Part shown: positions 1 to 13,161 of the stretch, one piece after another
Numbering within the stretch: the stretch's first letter is position 1
Layout: every line of letters starts with the position of its first letter
Source of the DNA: Kitasatospora sp. NBC_01250
GTDB lineage: Bacteria; Actinomycetota; Actinomycetes; Streptomycetales; Streptomycetaceae
Reading direction: 5' to 3'
Assembly (NCBI RefSeq): GCF_036226465.1
Contig: NZ_CP108476.1
Coordinates: forward strand, 5,890,001 to 5,954,000
DNA: 64,000 bases
Made by a program: the position numbers and the translations under genes
The notes under the pieces: generated by a model
The model's input: the letters and a program-made list of their open reading frames with translations, nothing else
Databases searched by the model: none
Told to the model about the DNA's origin: nothing

Positions 1-967
<967 letters not shown>

Positions 968-984
968 CCAGCCGGTCGGTGAGT

Positions 985-1028
985 GGTGGGGGCGGGCCCG
1001 ATCGGAAGCCGACGGGCCCGTCCCCACC
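985..1028 (+). terminator. Terminator of the ilv operon
   Basis: A 16-bp stem (985-1000 with 1013-1028, one G-U pair) and a 12-nt loop lie 18 nt after the ilvC stop. There is no U-tract, as is usual for GC-rich actinomycete terminators. Confidence 0.8.
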
Positions 1029-1080
1029 GTTGCTCCGGCGCCCGGCGTGGGCCCGCTGCGCCGCTGTACACGGCGTCGGT

Positions 1081-1107
1081 CCCGTGCGGGTGATTTCGCC
1101 GCACGGG
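1081..1107. promoter_or_regulatory. Palindrome upstream of serA, operator or hairpin candidate
   Basis: CCCGTGCGG (1081-1089) is repeated inverted as CCGCACGGG (1099-1107) with a 9-bp AT-richer centre. It lies 175 bp before serA, and a TAGACT hexamer (1133-1138) resembling a -10 box follows 25 bp later. Read as a possible operator for serA; a second terminator stem is the alternative. No binding protein can be named. Confidence 0.4.
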
Positions 1108-1281
1108 CACAGGCAAAGCCCTTGCCCGCCGATAGACTTCCGAGTGCGCGTCAGGCCCACAGCGTCGTGCGTCTACCTACGCGGCATGCCACCATCCCCA
1201 CGCCCGCCGGAGCGCTGCGCCGGCCACGCCACCCACGTGACCGTGGAGCGGGGGAGTACCGGACAGTAAGGACCAACTGTC

Positions 1282-2898
1282 GTGAGCACTGTGACATCCA
1301 AGGCCGTGACCTCTCAGAGCGCCGTCGTACTGATCGCCGAAGAGCTGTCGCCCGCCACCGTCGACGCCCTGGGGCCGGACTTCGAGATCCGCCACTGCGA
1401 CGGAGCCGACCGCACCGAACTGCTGACCGCCATCGCGGACGTGGACGCCATCCTGATCCGCTCGGCCACCCGGATCGACGCCGAGGCGCTGGCCGTGGCG
1501 AAGAAGCTGAAGGTGGTCGCCCGGGCCGGTGTCGGCCTGGACAACGTCGACGTCGCCGCCGCCACCAAGGCCGGCGTGATGGTCGTCAACGCGCCGACCT
1601 CCAACATCGTCACCGCCGCCGAACTCGCCTGCGGGCTGCTGATCTCGGTGGCCCGCAACATCGCGCCCGCCAACTCCGCGCTCAAGGCCGGTGAGTGGAA
1701 GCGCAACAAGTACACCGGCGTCGAGCTGTCCGAGAAGACCCTCGGCGTGGTGGGCCTGGGCCGGATCGGCGTGCTGGTCGCCCAGCGGATGTCCGCCTTC
1801 GGCATGAAGATCGTCGCCTACGACCCCTACATCCAGGCCGCCCGCGCGGCCCAGATGGGCGTCAAGCTGCTCTCGCTGGACGAGCTGCTGGAGGTCTCCG
1901 ACTTCATCACCGTCCACTTGCCCAAGACCCCCGAGACGATCGGCCTGATCGGCGACGACGCGCTGCACAAGGTCAAGCCGAGCGTGCGGATCGTCAATGC
2001 CGCCCGCGGCGGCATCGTCGACGAGGCCGCGCTCGCCGCCGCCCTCAAGGAGGGCCGGGTGGCCGGCGCCGGCCTCGACGTCTACGCCAAGGAGCCGTGC
2101 ACCGACTCCCCGCTCTTCACCTTCGACAACGTGGTGGCCACCCCGCACCTGGGCGCCTCCACCGACGAGGCGCAGGAGAAGGCCGGCATCGCCGTCGCCA
2201 AGTCGGTGCGCCTGGCGCTGGCCGGCGAGCTGGTCCCGGACGCGGTCAACGTCCAGGGCGGCGTGATCGCCGAGGACGTGCGCCCCGGCCTGCCGCTGGC
2301 CGAGAAGCTCGGCCGGATCTTCACCGCGCTGGCCGGCGAGGTGGCGGTGCGGCTCGACGTCGAGGTGCGCGGCGAGATCACCCAGCACGACGTCAAGGTG
2401 CTCGAACTCTCCGCGCTCAAGGGCGTCTTCGAGGATGTCGTGGCCGAGACGGTGTCCTACGTCAACGCCCCGCTGTTCGCCCAGGAGCGCGGCGTCGAGG
2501 TACGCCTGACCACGAGCAGCGAGAGCGTCGAGCACCGCAACGTGATCACTGTGCGCGGCACCCTGGCCGACGGCGCCGAGATCGCCATCTCCGGCACGCT
2601 GTCCGGCCCCAAGCAGCAGCAGAAGATCGTCGGCGTGGACGCCTTCGAGGTGGACGTGGCGCTCACCGACCACATGGCCTTCTTCAAGTACGAGGACCGC
2701 CCCGGCGTGGTCGGCACCCTGGGCCGGATCCTCGGCGACGCGGGCATCAACATCGCCGGCATGCAGGTGGCCCGGGACGGCGAGACCAAGGACGCGCTGG
2801 CCTCGATCACCGTCGACTCCCAGATCCCGCAGGAGGTGCTGGCCGAGATCGCCAGCGAGGTGGGCGCCAAGTTCGCCCGCGGGGTCGACCTGGGCTGA
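1282..2898 (+). CDS. serA: D-3-phosphoglycerate dehydrogenase
   Basis: Oxidises 3-phosphoglycerate to 3-phosphohydroxypyruvate with NAD+, the first step of serine synthesis. The 538 residues match the long, type I actinobacterial form. Domains: substrate-binding and Rossmann parts (about 1-310) with GLGRIG near residue 155 and the catalytic His in TPHLGASTDEAQ; an intervening ASB domain (about 320-450); and a C-terminal ACT domain (about 460-535, YEDRPGVVGTLGRILGDAGI), which senses serine in relatives. The GTG start has an AAGGA ribosome site 9-13 nt upstream. It is monocistronic between two strong terminators, with a palindrome and a -10-like hexamer in its promoter region. Confidence 0.97.
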   Translation: MSTVTSKAVTSQSAVVLIAEELSPATVDALGPDFEIRHCDGADRTELLTAIADVDAILIRSATRIDAEALAVAKKLKVVARAGVGLDNVDVAAATKAGVMVVNAPTSNIVTAAELACGLLISVARNIAPANSALKAGEWKRNKYTGVELSEKTLGVVGLGRIGVLVAQRMSAFGMKIVAYDPYIQAARAAQMGVKLLSLDELLEVSDFITVHLPKTPETIGLIGDDALHKVKPSVRIVNAARGGIVDEAALAAALKEGRVAGAGLDVYAKEPCTDSPLFTFDNVVATPHLGASTDEAQEKAGIAVAKSVRLALAGELVPDAVNVQGGVIAEDVRPGLPLAEKLGRIFTALAGEVAVRLDVEVRGEITQHDVKVLELSALKGVFEDVVAETVSYVNAPLFAQERGVEVRLTTSSESVEHRNVITVRGTLADGAEIAISGTLSGPKQQQKIVGVDAFEVDVALTDHMAFFKYEDRPGVVGTLGRILGDAGINIAGMQVARDGETKDALASITVDSQIPQEVLAEIASEVGAKFARGVDLG

Positions 2899-2925
2899 TC
2901 CGGCCGGCCGACGCGCCGTCAGTTC

Positions 2926-2960
2926 GCCGACCCCGGACCGCCGAGCGGTCCGGGGTCGGC
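2926..2960 (+). terminator. Terminator after serA
   Basis: A perfect 14-bp stem (2926-2939 with 2947-2960) and 7-nt loop lie 27 nt after the serA stop, followed by GTGCGTTTTC. Confidence 0.85.
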
Positions 2961-3018
2961 GTGCGTTTTCGGCCAGGTCAGGCCCGGTTGGGCCCGCCCG
3001 GGTGAGAGTCGTCTCAGA

Positions 3019-3036
3019 TAGTAGGAAATCCAACTA
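3019..3036. promoter_or_regulatory. Operator-like imperfect palindrome
   Basis: TAGTAGGA-AA-TCCAACTA is an 18-bp palindrome with one mismatched pair. It sits in an unusually AT-rich block (about 3008-3055) of an otherwise GC-rich gap between serA and the 74-codon gene at 3233. The symmetry and location suggest a repressor or activator site; I cannot name the regulator. The rest of the gap 2961-3232 holds nothing else I can assign. Confidence 0.4.
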
Positions 3037-3232
3037 GTCGTGCAGACAGCAGCCTGGGCTCGGCGTACCGTGAAATGACCATCCGGTTCCCCCGCCAGGG
3101 CCCCACCAAGCCGCCCGGCGCGCGCGGGCCGGGTGCGCCGTACGCAGCGCGGCGGGCGATCCCCGCCAGGCGTATACCCCCCTCCTCCCGCTTCCGGCGC
3201 CGCACGGCGTCTTCTGGACCAAGGAGCCCGGT

Positions 3233-3457
3233 ATGCCCTCCACCGCAGAGCAGGTCAGCCACCGTCACACCGCCGCCCCCCTCGGCATCGCCGCCCGGAA
3301 CGCCGCTGTCCTGGGCGCCCCGGGACAGCCGCGCCGCCGCCGGCGCCGTCTCGACCCGCACGCCCCGGCCGGCTTCGGCCAGAGTGCCGGGCAGGCCGCC
3401 GCCGCGCTGCAGCGGGCGCTCGACCGCCGCGACAACGGCGGCGCCACCGGGCACTGA
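3233..3457 (+). CDS. Small basic hypothetical protein, 74 aa
   Basis: I do not recognise a family. Coding potential is good: an AAGGAG ribosome site 7 nt before the ATG and consistent G/C in third positions throughout. The protein has a neutral N-terminus, then an Arg block (PRRRRRRLDPH, about residues 33-43) and a helical Ala/Gln-rich end (QSAGQAAAALQRALDRRDNG). No signal peptide or membrane segment is seen. The Arg patch would suit nucleic-acid or acidic-partner binding, which is inference only. It lies alone downstream of an AT-rich promoter region with a palindrome and upstream of the subtilase gene. Minus-strand frames over this region look like shadows. Confidence 0.55.
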   Translation: MPSTAEQVSHRHTAAPLGIAARNAAVLGAPGQPRRRRRRLDPHAPAGFGQSAGQAAAALQRALDRRDNGGATGH

Positions 3458-3556
3458 CCACGCGGCCCCGGCCGTTGCAGGGACCGCGCGTTGGGCCATT
3501 CGCCTGACGTGGCGTCAGTATCCGGGACGGGGTCGCGGGCGGCCCGAGATCCTGAG

Positions 3557-7120
<3,564 letters not shown>

Positions 7121-9717
7121 GCCCAGCGGGCCCCGGTGGCGCCGCCGCCCGCTCGCGGCGGCGCCACCAGGACCCCACCGTCACCAGCAGCCACCCGCCC
7201 ACCGCCGCGGCCGAGACCCACAGCCCCGGCGCCAGCCCCGGCTGCTCGAAGGTGCAGCCGATCCGGCTCGCGCCCGGGCCCAGCGGGACGGCGAGCAGTC
7301 CCTGCACCGACCCCGCGGGTGCCGACGGTCCGCCGTCCACCCCGCACCGCCACCCCGGCACCGCGGGCACCGCGAGCACCGCGCTGCCGGTGCTGCCCGG
7401 CGGCAGCTCGGCGCTGACGGTGTGCCCGCCGGCCCGCACCGACCGGGCCCCGCCCGCGCGCAGCCCCTGCACCGCCTGCGCCAGCGCCGCCGGATCCAGG
7501 CAGCCGAACGGGCTGGCCGGTACCTGGGTGGCCAGCTCGACGTGCACCGTCACCCGGACCACGCCGTCCGCCGGCACCGGACCGAGCGGCAGGATCGGCA
7601 GCGCCGTCGCGTTCTGCTCCCCGCGCACCGTCAGCACACCGCCCGGCCAGCTCAACCGGCCGTTCAGATAAGGCGCGTAGAGGTAGGCCAGGCGTCCGGG
7701 CGCGCAGCCGGCAGTGAGTTCGGTACCGGCTTCGCCCGCCGGCGTGGTGGGCAGCGACCAGCCGCTGCGGCCGTGGTCGGTCGGGGCCGGCCCGGCGCCC
7801 GGCACCAGCACCGGGACCTGGTAGACCGCCGCGCCGAGCAGCGCCTGCTGGCGCGCCCAGACCGGGGCGCCGCTCGGCGGGGTCGGCGCCCCGGGCGGGC
7901 GCACGGTGACCAGCGGCGCCGCGGGTGACCGGCGCACCGTCGGGCCGGGCTGGAGCGAGCTGCCCACCGCGAGCAGCGCCTGCCCGACCGGATCGGCGGC
8001 GCTGAGCGTCTGGCGCCCCTGCAGCAGCCAGCCGGCGCCCAGCGAGTGCAGCGCCTGCGCGGTGGCCAGCGGCAGGTAGTCGCTGCGGTAGCCGCCGCCC
8101 TGGCCGCCCAGCAGCATCGGATCGTTGCCGGTGAGTGCCGTCGGCCCGGGGTCGGCGCGGGCGGCCGGCCAGTCCTCGGCCGACCGGAGCAACCGCCGTG
8201 CCGCCGCGGCCTGTTCGGCCGCCGGCTCGGGTGCCGGCAGCACGGCCTGGACCGGCACGGGCAGTGCGGCGGTGGTCGCCGCCGTCGGATCGTCCGGCTC
8301 GCGGTCACGCGGCCCCAGCGCCGCGTAGGCCGCCGCGCCCGACCCCAGGAGGACGGCGCAACCCAGCACCGTCGCCGCGGCGCGCCGCCGGCCGGCCCCG
8401 GTGGAGGCCAGCGCCCACAGCGCCCCCACCAGCACCGGGACCCCGGCCCCCAGCAGCACCCAGGTGAGCGGGGTCGACCCGCGGGCCCCGGCCAGTGCGG
8501 CCGGCCCGGCGAGCAGCGCCGCCCCGCAGCCGAGCGCGAGCGGGCCGGGCCGGTGCGCCAGGCCGACCCAGGCCGCCATGGTCAGCAGCCCGGCCAGCAC
8601 GAAGGTCGACCGGTACGGATCGCCCTGCGGCGCGGTCGCCACGTGCCACAGCAACTGGCTCGGCCGCCAGACGAACGCGATCGCGACCAGCGCCAGCGCC
8701 AGCGGCCAAACCAGACGCTCGCGCACCGGCACCGCGCGGTTGAACGGCAGCGCGGCCACCAGCAGCAGGACCGGCACACCGGTGAAGACCTCGGGCAGCC
8801 CGCTCCCGGCGGGAGTGCCGGGCAGCAGCCGGGCCAGGTAGTCGGTGAGCCCCGGCGTGCCAGGGTGCGGCACGGCGGCGGGCACCGCGGTCCGCCCGGC
8901 CTCGAAGGTCACCCAGAGCACCGGCGCCGCCGCCGCGACCCCGGTCGCCGTCATCGCCAGCGCCCGCCCCAGCGAGCGCAGCCGCTCACCCGCCGGGCGC
9001 CGGTCCACCAGCAGGCGCAGCACCAGGACCAGGGCGGCCCCGAGGGTGGCCGCCGCTGCGGTGTAGAAATTGCCGACCCAGGCCAGCGCGACCGCCACCG
9101 CGCCCAGCGGCCACCCGGTGCGCCGCAGGCAGCGGTCGAAGGCCAGGCCGACCAGCGGCAGCGAGACCAGTCCCCAGAGCCAGGCGGGCCGCCCGACCCC
9201 CTCCACCAGTACCCAGGCACAGAGCCCGTACCCGGTGGCGAGCAGCGCCCGCAGCCACCCCGGGCCCGGGGCCAGCCGCCCCAGGAAGACGGTCATCAGC
9301 GCGGTGCCCAGGCCGATGCTCAGCAGGGTGCCGAGGAAGACGGCCAGAGCCACCTGTTCGCGCGGGACGAGCAGGACCAGCAGCGAGAACGGGTTCAGCA
9401 GATCGGTCACCAGGTCGGGCAGGAACGGCACCCCGTAACCACTGTTCCAGTTGACCAGCAGGTCCCCGCCACCGCGCCCGTGCAGCAGGTCCCACAGGTG
9501 CGCGTGCAGCGGGACCACCTGCTCGGCCAGCACCGTCCCCGCCCGCGGCCCCGCCCCGAACGGATACCCCCGCCGCGCCGCCAGCGCCACCACGTACACC
9601 CCCACCGCGAGCACGGCGGAACCCGGCGCGGCGCGGCGGCCACTTTCGGGTGATTCCCCCTCAGGACCCGCCGGGTAGCCTGAAGTGGACCGCCAGAATC
9701 TCCGCATGGGAGCAATG

Positions 9718-10287
9718 ATGAGCGCCGAACCGTTCCCGGCCTGGCTGCGCCCGCCCGTCGGTGGCTGGACGGCGGAAGATCTGGACCGGCTCCCCGAGCT
9801 GCCTCCGCACACGGAGCTGATCGACGGGAGCCTGATCTTCGCGAGCCCGCAGACGACATTCCACAACTGGGCCATGTGGCTTCTGGAGTACGGGCTTCGG
9901 ACGTCGGTGCCGACCGAATGGGAGGTCTGGCGGGAGATGTCGGTCGTGCTCGGCAAGCGGAACCGTCCGGAGCCGGACCTCCTGGCGGCCAGGCGAGGGG
10001 CCTACGGAGGCCCCAAGCAGACCGCCTTCCAGCCCGAGGACGTCCTGCTGGCGATCGAGGTGGTGTCGGAGGAGTCCGTCGAGCGCGATCGGGACGTCAA
10101 GCCGCGCAAGTACGCCGAAGCAGGCATCCGCTACTTCTGGCGGGTCGAGAGCGACGAGGGCCGCCCGGTCGCCTACACCTACGAGATCGACCCCGCCGCC
10201 GGCGCCTACATCGGTACGGGTGTGCACCGGGAGGTGCTCAAGCTGGATCACCCGTTCCCGGTGGAGATCGAGCTGACCCGCCGCTGA
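9718..10287 (+). CDS. Uma2-family (DUF820) putative restriction-endonuclease-fold protein
   Basis: About 189 residues with the hallmarks of the Uma2/DUF820 group, expanded in Streptomyces and cyanobacteria: [20 protein letters not shown], then EPDLLAARR, then a [33 protein letters not shown] block carrying the D...E-V-x-S...K arrangement of a PD-(D/E)XK nuclease fold. The biological role is unproven in most members. The ATG at 9718 has GGGAG 5 nt upstream; in-frame ATGs at 9706 and 9715 are alternatives. It is divergent from the YfhO gene and 59 bp before leuB. No toxin or transposase partner is visible. Confidence 0.8.
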   Translation: MSAEPFPAWLRPPVGGWTAEDLDRLPELPPHTELIDGSLIFASPQTTFHNWAMWLLEYGLRTSVPTEWEVWREMSVVLGKRNRPEPDLLAARRGAYGGPKQTAFQPEDVLLAIEVVSEESVERDRDVKPRKYAEAGIRYFWRVESDEGRPVAYTYEIDPAAGAYIGTGVHREVLKLDHPFPVEIELTRR

Positions 10288-10346
10288 CCGTCCGCATTCT
10301 GGACGCCGGATGTCACTCTCCAAGACAGGGGAGTACCGTTCCCAGC

Positions 10347-11387
10347 ATGTCTCGCAGCCTTCGTCTCGCAGTGATCCCCGGTGACGGTATCGGCCAGGAA
10401 GTCGTGGCCGAGGGCCTCAAGGTGCTTGCCGCCGCCCTCCCCGGCGACGTCAAGCTGGAGACCACCGAGTACGACCTCGGCGCCCGCCGCTACCACGCCT
10501 CCGGTGAGACCCTCCCGGACGCGGTGCTGGCGGAGCTGAAGACGCACGACGCGATCCTGCTCGGTGCGATCGGCGACCCCTCCGTCCCCTCCGGGGTGCT
10601 GGAGCGCGGGCTGCTGCTCAAGCTGCGGTTCGCCTTCGACCACCACATCAACCTCCGCCCGGGCAAGCTCTTCCCCGGCGTCGCCTCGCCGCTGGCCGGC
10701 ACCCCGGCGATCGACTTCGTGGTCGTCCGCGAGGGCACCGAGGGCCCCTACGTCGGCAACGGCGGCTCGCTGCGCACCGGCACCGAGCAGGAGGTGGCCA
10801 CCGAGGTCAGCCTCAACACCGCCTTCGGCATCGAGCGCGTGGTCCGCGACGCCTACCGCCGGGCCGCCGCCCGTCCGCGCAAGAAGCTGACCCTGGTCCA
10901 CAAGAACAACGTGCTGGTGCACGCCGGCCACCTGTGGACCCGGATCTTCCAGCAGGTCGGCCAGGAGTTCCCCGAGGTCACCACCGACTACCTGCACGTG
11001 GACGCGGCGACCATCTTCTTCGTCACCCAGCCCGAGCGGTTCGACGTGATCGTCACCGACAACCTGTTCGGCGACATCCTGACCGACCTGGCCGCCGCCG
11101 TCACCGGTGGCATCGGCCTGGCCGCGAGCGGCAACATCAACCCCTCCGGGGCCTTCCCCTCGATGTTCGAGCCGGTGCACGGCTCCGCCCCGGACATCGC
11201 GGGCCAGGGCAAGGCCGACCCGACGGCCACCGTGCTGTCGGTGGCCATGCTCCTCGACCACCTCGGTTTCACCGCCGAGGCGGCCAAGGTCGAGGCGGCC
11301 GTCGCCGCCGACCTGGCCGGGCGCGGCAGCGCCGTGCGGACCACCACCGAGGTCGGCGACGCGCTCGCCGGCCGAGTATCCGGCTGA
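10347..11387 (+). CDS. leuB: 3-isopropylmalate dehydrogenase
   Basis: NAD-dependent oxidative decarboxylation of 3-isopropylmalate in leucine synthesis; cytosolic. The 346-residue length fits the actinobacterial form. Motifs: [17 protein letters not shown] at the N-terminus, the substrate-binding arginine region [21 protein letters not shown], the catalytic Tyr/Lys region, and [30 protein letters not shown] with the metal-binding aspartates, then [27 protein letters not shown] hexamer ends 7 nt before the ATG, the spacing of a leaderless promoter; a purine block lies further up. It stands apart from leuCD by 20 kb, as is usual in this group. Confidence 0.97.
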   Translation: MSRSLRLAVIPGDGIGQEVVAEGLKVLAAALPGDVKLETTEYDLGARRYHASGETLPDAVLAELKTHDAILLGAIGDPSVPSGVLERGLLLKLRFAFDHHINLRPGKLFPGVASPLAGTPAIDFVVVREGTEGPYVGNGGSLRTGTEQEVATEVSLNTAFGIERVVRDAYRRAAARPRKKLTLVHKNNVLVHAGHLWTRIFQQVGQEFPEVTTDYLHVDAATIFFVTQPERFDVIVTDNLFGDILTDLAAAVTGGIGLAASGNINPSGAFPSMFEPVHGSAPDIAGQGKADPTATVLSVAMLLDHLGFTAEAAKVEAAVAADLAGRGSAVRTTTEVGDALAGRVSG

Positions 11388-11446
11388 CGGGCCGGCTGAG
11401 AGGCGGAGCGAGGCGCCCCGGGGGCGCTACAAATCCACAGCTGTTC

Positions 11447-11488
11447 GGCACGGCCCCTTAGATGCGAGTATCAACAGTGGGCCGTGCC
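11447..11488 (+). promoter_or_regulatory. Inverted repeat between leuB and ilvE
   Basis: GGCACGGCCC (11447-11456) pairs with GGGCCGTGCC (11479-11488) around a 22-nt AT-richer loop containing TTAGATGCG, which looks like a -10 region. It could be the leuB terminator, an operator pair flanking the ilvE promoter, or both. Confidence 0.4.
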
Positions 11489-11569
11489 TTCGGCGTACCC
11501 GGGTTCCCCCGACCCGCCGCCGGGAGGCGGTCACGGCCCTGACCAACCACACGGTGAAGGACAGAAGCC

Positions 11570-12682
11570 ATGACCACGCCCACCCAGGCGCCCATCACGT
11601 TCGAGCTCAAGCCTTCCGCGCACCCGCTGCCCGCGGCGGAGCGCGAGGCCAGGCTGGCGAACCCCGGCTTCGGCCGGATCTTCACCGACCACATGGTCAC
11701 CATCCGCTGGACCGAGGGCCGCGGCTGGCACGACGCCCAGCTCACCCCGTACGCGCCGCTGGAGATGGACCCGGCGAACATGACCCTGCACTACGGGCAG
11801 GCCATCTTCGAGGGCCTCAAGGCCTACCGCCAGCCCGACGGCTCGATCGCCTCCTTCCGTCCGGAGGCGAACGCGGCCCGCTTCCAGGCCTCGGCCCGCC
11901 GCCTGGCGATGCCCGAGCTGCCCGCCGACGCCTTCGTCAAGGCCTGTGAGCTGCTCGTCCAGCAGGACCGCGACTGGGTGCCCACCGAGGCCGAGCAGAG
12001 CCTCTACCTGCGCCCGTTCATGTTCGCCGCCGAGGCGGGCCTGGGGGTCCGGCCCGCCAACGAGTACCTCTTCATCGTGATCGCCTCCCCGGCCGGCGCC
12101 TACTTCCCCGGCGGCGTGAAGCCGGTCTCGGTCTGGCTCTCCGAGGAGTACGTGCGCGCCGCGCCCGGCGGCACCGGCGCCGCCAAGTGCGCGGGCAACT
12201 ACGCCGCTTCGCTGGTCGCCCAGGCCCAGGCCGCGGCCCAGGGCTGCGACCAGGTGGTCTGGCTGGACGCCGCCGAGCACAAGTGGATCGAGGAGATGGG
12301 AGGCATGAACCTCTACTTCGTCCTCGGCGAGGGCGAGGACGCGAAGATCGTCACCCCGGCCCTGTCCGGCGCGCTGCTGCCCGGCATCACCCGTGACTCG
12401 CTGCTCACCATCGCCGCCGACCTCGGCTACGCCACCGAGGAGCGCAAGATCTCCACCGACGAGTGGAAGCAGGGCAACGCCGACGGCACCCTGACCGAGG
12501 TCTTCGCCTGCGGCACCGCCGCCGTGATCACCCCGGTCGGCTCGGTCAAGTCCGCCCGCGCCGACTGGACCGTCGGCAAGGGCGAGCCCGGCCCGGTCAC
12601 CATGCGCCTGCGCGAGACCCTGCTCGCCCTCCAGGGCGGCACCGTCAAGGACACCCACAACTGGATGCACCCGATCGCCTGA
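11570..12682 (+). CDS. ilvE: Branched-chain amino acid aminotransferase
   Basis: PLP-dependent transaminase (fold type IV) that makes leucine, isoleucine and valine from their keto acids with glutamate, and starts their breakdown. The 370-residue length fits the BCAT-II class. The PLP lysine is Lys206 in [14 protein letters not shown]; the [17 protein letters not shown] segment and the C-terminal [15 protein letters not shown] cofactor-phosphate loop are conserved. The ATG is preceded by AAGGACA. A strong hairpin follows 8 nt after the stop, so cimA downstream has its own transcription unit. Confidence 0.97.
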   Translation: MTTPTQAPITFELKPSAHPLPAAEREARLANPGFGRIFTDHMVTIRWTEGRGWHDAQLTPYAPLEMDPANMTLHYGQAIFEGLKAYRQPDGSIASFRPEANAARFQASARRLAMPELPADAFVKACELLVQQDRDWVPTEAEQSLYLRPFMFAAEAGLGVRPANEYLFIVIASPAGAYFPGGVKPVSVWLSEEYVRAAPGGTGAAKCAGNYAASLVAQAQAAAQGCDQVVWLDAAEHKWIEEMGGMNLYFVLGEGEDAKIVTPALSGALLPGITRDSLLTIAADLGYATEERKISTDEWKQGNADGTLTEVFACGTAAVITPVGSVKSARADWTVGKGEPGPVTMRLRETLLALQGGTVKDTHNWMHPIA

Positions 12683-12690
12683 ACCACCTC

Positions 12691-12726
12691 ACCCGGGTGT
12701 TCCACGGCGCTGGGACACCCGGGTGG
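12691..12726 (+). terminator. Terminator after ilvE
   Basis: A 14-bp stem (12691-12704 with 12713-12726, one G-U pair) with an 8-nt loop, directly after the ilvE stop. Confidence 0.85.
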
Positions 12727-12836
12727 GTAGCCTCGAAGCGTTCCGCTCCGAGCCCTTCTCCTTCACCCTCGACACCGATCGCCTGTCCTGATACTCCCGT
12801 CCCGGATCGCGAGACGTCCCGACCGCCTTCCGGATC

Positions 12837-12905
12837 ATGTGCCAGACTTCCAGCGTGTCCTCGCTCGCGCTCATTATTGGCAGCAGGCGCGCCGGTCCGC
12901 AGTGA
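12837..12905 (+). CDS. Putative cimA leader peptide with two rare Ile codons
   Basis: A 22-codon frame (ATG 12837, or a 16-codon version from GTG 12855) reads ...SSLALIIGSRRAGPQ and stops at 12903-12905. Its two consecutive Ile codons are ATT ATT (12873-12878), exceptionally rare in a genome that uses ATC almost exclusively. It ends 54 nt before a U-tailed hairpin and 256 nt before cimA, an isoleucine-pathway gene. That is the architecture of ribosome-mediated attenuation: Ile-tRNA shortage would stall ribosomes at the ATT pair and change downstream folding. No strong ribosome site precedes either start, and the attenuation reading is inference. Confidence 0.55.
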   Translation: MCQTSSVSSLALIIGSRRAGPQ

Positions 12906-12959
12906 CCGTTCCGCAGTGATCCCCGCGGGACGACCACCGTGTCTCAAGACCCGCGCGCA

Positions 12960-12993
12960 GACCTCTCGCACCCGCGAGGGGTCTTTTGTTTTT
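12960..12993 (+). terminator. Attenuator terminator in the cimA leader
   Basis: A 10-bp stem (12960-12969 with 12974-12983, one G-U pair), 4-nt loop, then TTTTGTTTTT: one of only two classic U-tailed terminators in the window, and it lies upstream of a gene rather than after one. The upstream GCGGG at 12925-12929 can pair either with CCCGC at 12950-12954 or with CCCGC at 12971-12975 inside the terminator, giving mutually exclusive folds. Confidence 0.7.
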
Positions 12994-13161
12994 GCCAGGT
13001 CCGGCCCACCCCACGCCGGCCGGCCAGGACCCGACGGACCGGCTCCAGCCCACCAGGCGGGAGCGGGAGCCGGGTGGCGCGCGGGATGGTGGACAGTGGA
13101 GCCGGGGACGGAAGACCGGCAGACAAGCAGAGACATCTCCCCGAACGGAGAAACCAGGGCC

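Noticed and set aside
1177-3033. Long minus-strand open frame over serA
   Set aside because: Gly/Asp/Val-rich shadow of a perfectly good SerA gene; GC-rich DNA opens most frames and no family motif is present.
9718-10287. Uma2-like gene as part of a mobile element or toxin-antitoxin pair
   Set aside because: No transposase, inverted ends, target duplication or small partner gene is visible around it.
12690-13160. T-box riboswitch upstream of cimA
   Set aside because: I looked for the T-box core (AGGGTGGNACCGCG) near the terminator and did not find it; the leader-peptide model fits the two ATT codons better.
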